A DNA stretch of 6,471 nucleotides from Clostridiales bacterium (GTDB lineage Bacteria; Bacillota; Clostridia; Lutisporales; Lutisporaceae), in assembly GCA_012522255.1 (NCBI GenBank), contig JAAYKT010000056.1, positions 1-6,471 on the forward strand, in the 5' to 3' direction. This document shows, in pieces, positions 5,370-6,471 of this stretch. Position 1 is the stretch's first letter. Each line of letters opens with the position of its first letter. A program made the position numbers and the translations under genes. Below the pieces are notes generated by a model that saw only the letters and a list, made by a program, of their open reading frames with translations, ran no database searches and was not told where the DNA came from.

Positions 5370-6467
5370 GCAATTCTTAATAATATCGCATATCTTATCT
5401 ACATCCTGTATTGCTAAGTCAGCATATAAAGGAAGTGTCAAAACCCTTTCTGCGATATACTTTGCAACTGGGGTATCATCAGGATTAAAACGTTCTCTAT
5501 AACATTCAAAGCTGTTAGATAATGGGTAGAAATATTTCCTGGTTAAAATGTTGTGCTCCTTAAGTAGTTCGAAAATTTCATCCCTGCTTAACTTGTATCT
5601 ATCGAAAACCACAGGAAAATAAGAATAATTACTTACTACTCCGTTTTGGGGTTTATTAAACTTTATTCCCTGAATTCCACTCAGATTATCCATATACCTT
5701 TCAAAGACGATTTTCCTTTTATGTATTTCATTATCAATGTACCGAAGATTACATATACCCATAGCAGCCTGGAATTCATTCATTTTCGCATTTCCGCCTA
5801 CATATTTAACTGATTCCGGTCCGGTAATTCCAAAATTTTTCAGGTCATTTAGTGTTCTTTTTAGTTCTGGATTCTTAAATGTAACCGCTCCACCCTCTAT
5901 TGTATTAAACACCTTCGTAGCATGAAAACTGAACATCGATGCATCCCCAAAATTACCAACGCCAATCGAGTTAAGAGACTCACCAAATGCATGTGCAGCA
6001 TCGTATACAACTTTCAAGTTATACTTATTTGCAATATCTGCGATCTTCTTGACATTACATATATTTCCGTAAACATGAACCGGGACTATGGCAGTGGTTT
6101 TATCGGTTATTAACTCTTCAATCTTTTCCTCGTCAATCGTGTAATTATCGAAGTTAATATCACAGAATACCGGTTTAAGATTATTTCTTACAATAGCGTG
6201 TGTTGTAGAGGCGAATGTAAATGGAGTTGTTATTACTTCACCTTTCAGGTTTAACGCTGCGAATACTGCTTCAAGGGCAAGATGACCGTTCGTGAAGAGC
6301 GTTATGTTGGGAGTTTCTAAGTATTTAGATAACGCTTCCTCAAGCTGTTTATGCTTAACCCCCATATTCGTAAGCCAATGACTTTCCCATAACGGTTTTA
6401 TTTCTTCTATGTATTCTTCAAACTTTGGCATGGATGAACGGGTGACTTTTATTAACTTTTCTTCCAT
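5364..6467 (-). CDS. DegT/DnrJ/EryC1/StrS sugar aminotransferase, probably acting on dTDP-4-keto-6-deoxyglucose
   Basis: This PLP-dependent enzyme transfers an amino group to a nucleotide-activated keto-sugar. The 367-residue protein has SHWLTNMGVKHKQLE (29-43), TNGHLAL (59-65) at the phosphate-binding turn where many relatives have SGT, GEVITTPFTFASTTHA (76-91), IVPVHVYGN (127-135), VVYDAAHAFGE (153-163; Asp156 contacts the PLP nitrogen), and SFHATKVFNTIEGG (180-193) with the Schiff-base Lys185. The WLTNxG and PVHVYGN pattern resembles the VioA-like group that makes dTDP-4-amino-4,6-dideoxyglucose (viosamine), and the adjacent rfbA and rfbB make exactly its substrate. A 3-aminotransferase, or a GDP-perosamine-type enzyme using GDP-mannose made via manC, cannot be excluded, though no gmd is in the window. 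The ATG at 6467 fits the family N-terminus, but only four bases precede it, so its ribosome binding site and a possible upstream start are unseen. It is the first visible operon gene. Confidence 0.9.
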   Translation of the reverse strand: MEEKLIKVTRSSMPKFEEYIEEIKPLWESHWLTNMGVKHKQLEEALSKYLETPNITLFTNGHLALEAVFAALNLKGEVITTPFTFASTTHAIVRNNLKPVFCDINFDNYTIDEEKIEELITDKTTAIVPVHVYGNICNVKKIADIANKYNLKVVYDAAHAFGESLNSIGVGNFGDASMFSFHATKVFNTIEGGAVTFKNPELKRTLNDLKNFGITGPESVKYVGGNAKMNEFQAAMGICNLRYIDNEIHKRKIVFERYMDNLSGIQGIKFNKPQNGVVSNYSYFPVVFDRYKLSRDEIFELLKEHNILTRKYFYPLSNSFECYRERFNPDDTPVAKYIAERVLTLPLYADLAIQDVDKICDIIKNCR

Positions 6468-6471
6468 TATA

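Noticed and set aside
5737..6113. Two + strand frames opposite the aminotransferase
   Set aside because: Antisense shadows of a gene with intact catalytic motifs.

Overview
The window looks like a low-GC Firmicute, most likely a clostridial genome. The evidence is AT-rich coding sequence, GGAGG/AGGTGA-type ribosome binding sites, a short single-domain mannose-1-phosphate guanylyltransferase, and an ExeA-type transposon ATPase of a kind common in Clostridia. The organism assignment is an inference from style, not from a marker gene.

Left edge (1-395, + strand): the C-terminal half of an ExeA/TniB-like AAA+ ATPase, the usual helper protein of a DDE-transposase mobile element. Its Walker motifs lie outside the window. 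A strong stem-loop spans its stop codon.

Middle-left (396-991): about 600 bp with no convincing gene. It holds short inverted repeats just after the ATPase gene (possibly the end of the mobile element), a strong bidirectional terminator at 704-747, and three weaker hairpins between there and the end of the opposing operon.

Right (992-6467, all - strand): a tightly packed six-gene sugar-nucleotide and glycan operon. In transcription order it reads DegT/StrS sugar aminotransferase, rfbA (glucose-1-phosphate thymidylyltransferase), rfbB (dTDP-glucose 4,6-dehydratase), a membrane-anchored DUF218/YdcF-family protein, a SAM-dependent methyltransferase, and manC (GDP-mannose synthesis). The first three enzymes together suffice in principle to turn glucose-1-phosphate into a dTDP-amino-6-deoxyhexose. 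No rfbC or rfbD is present here, so rhamnose is not the obvious product of this segment. The last gene supplies GDP-mannose as a second activated sugar. The operon's promoter and probably more genes, such as glycosyltransferases and a flippase, lie beyond the right edge. The most likely overall role is making precursors for a cell-surface, S-layer or spore glycan. I see no clearly new system. The most open question is the coupled DUF218-methyltransferase pair inside the sugar operon.
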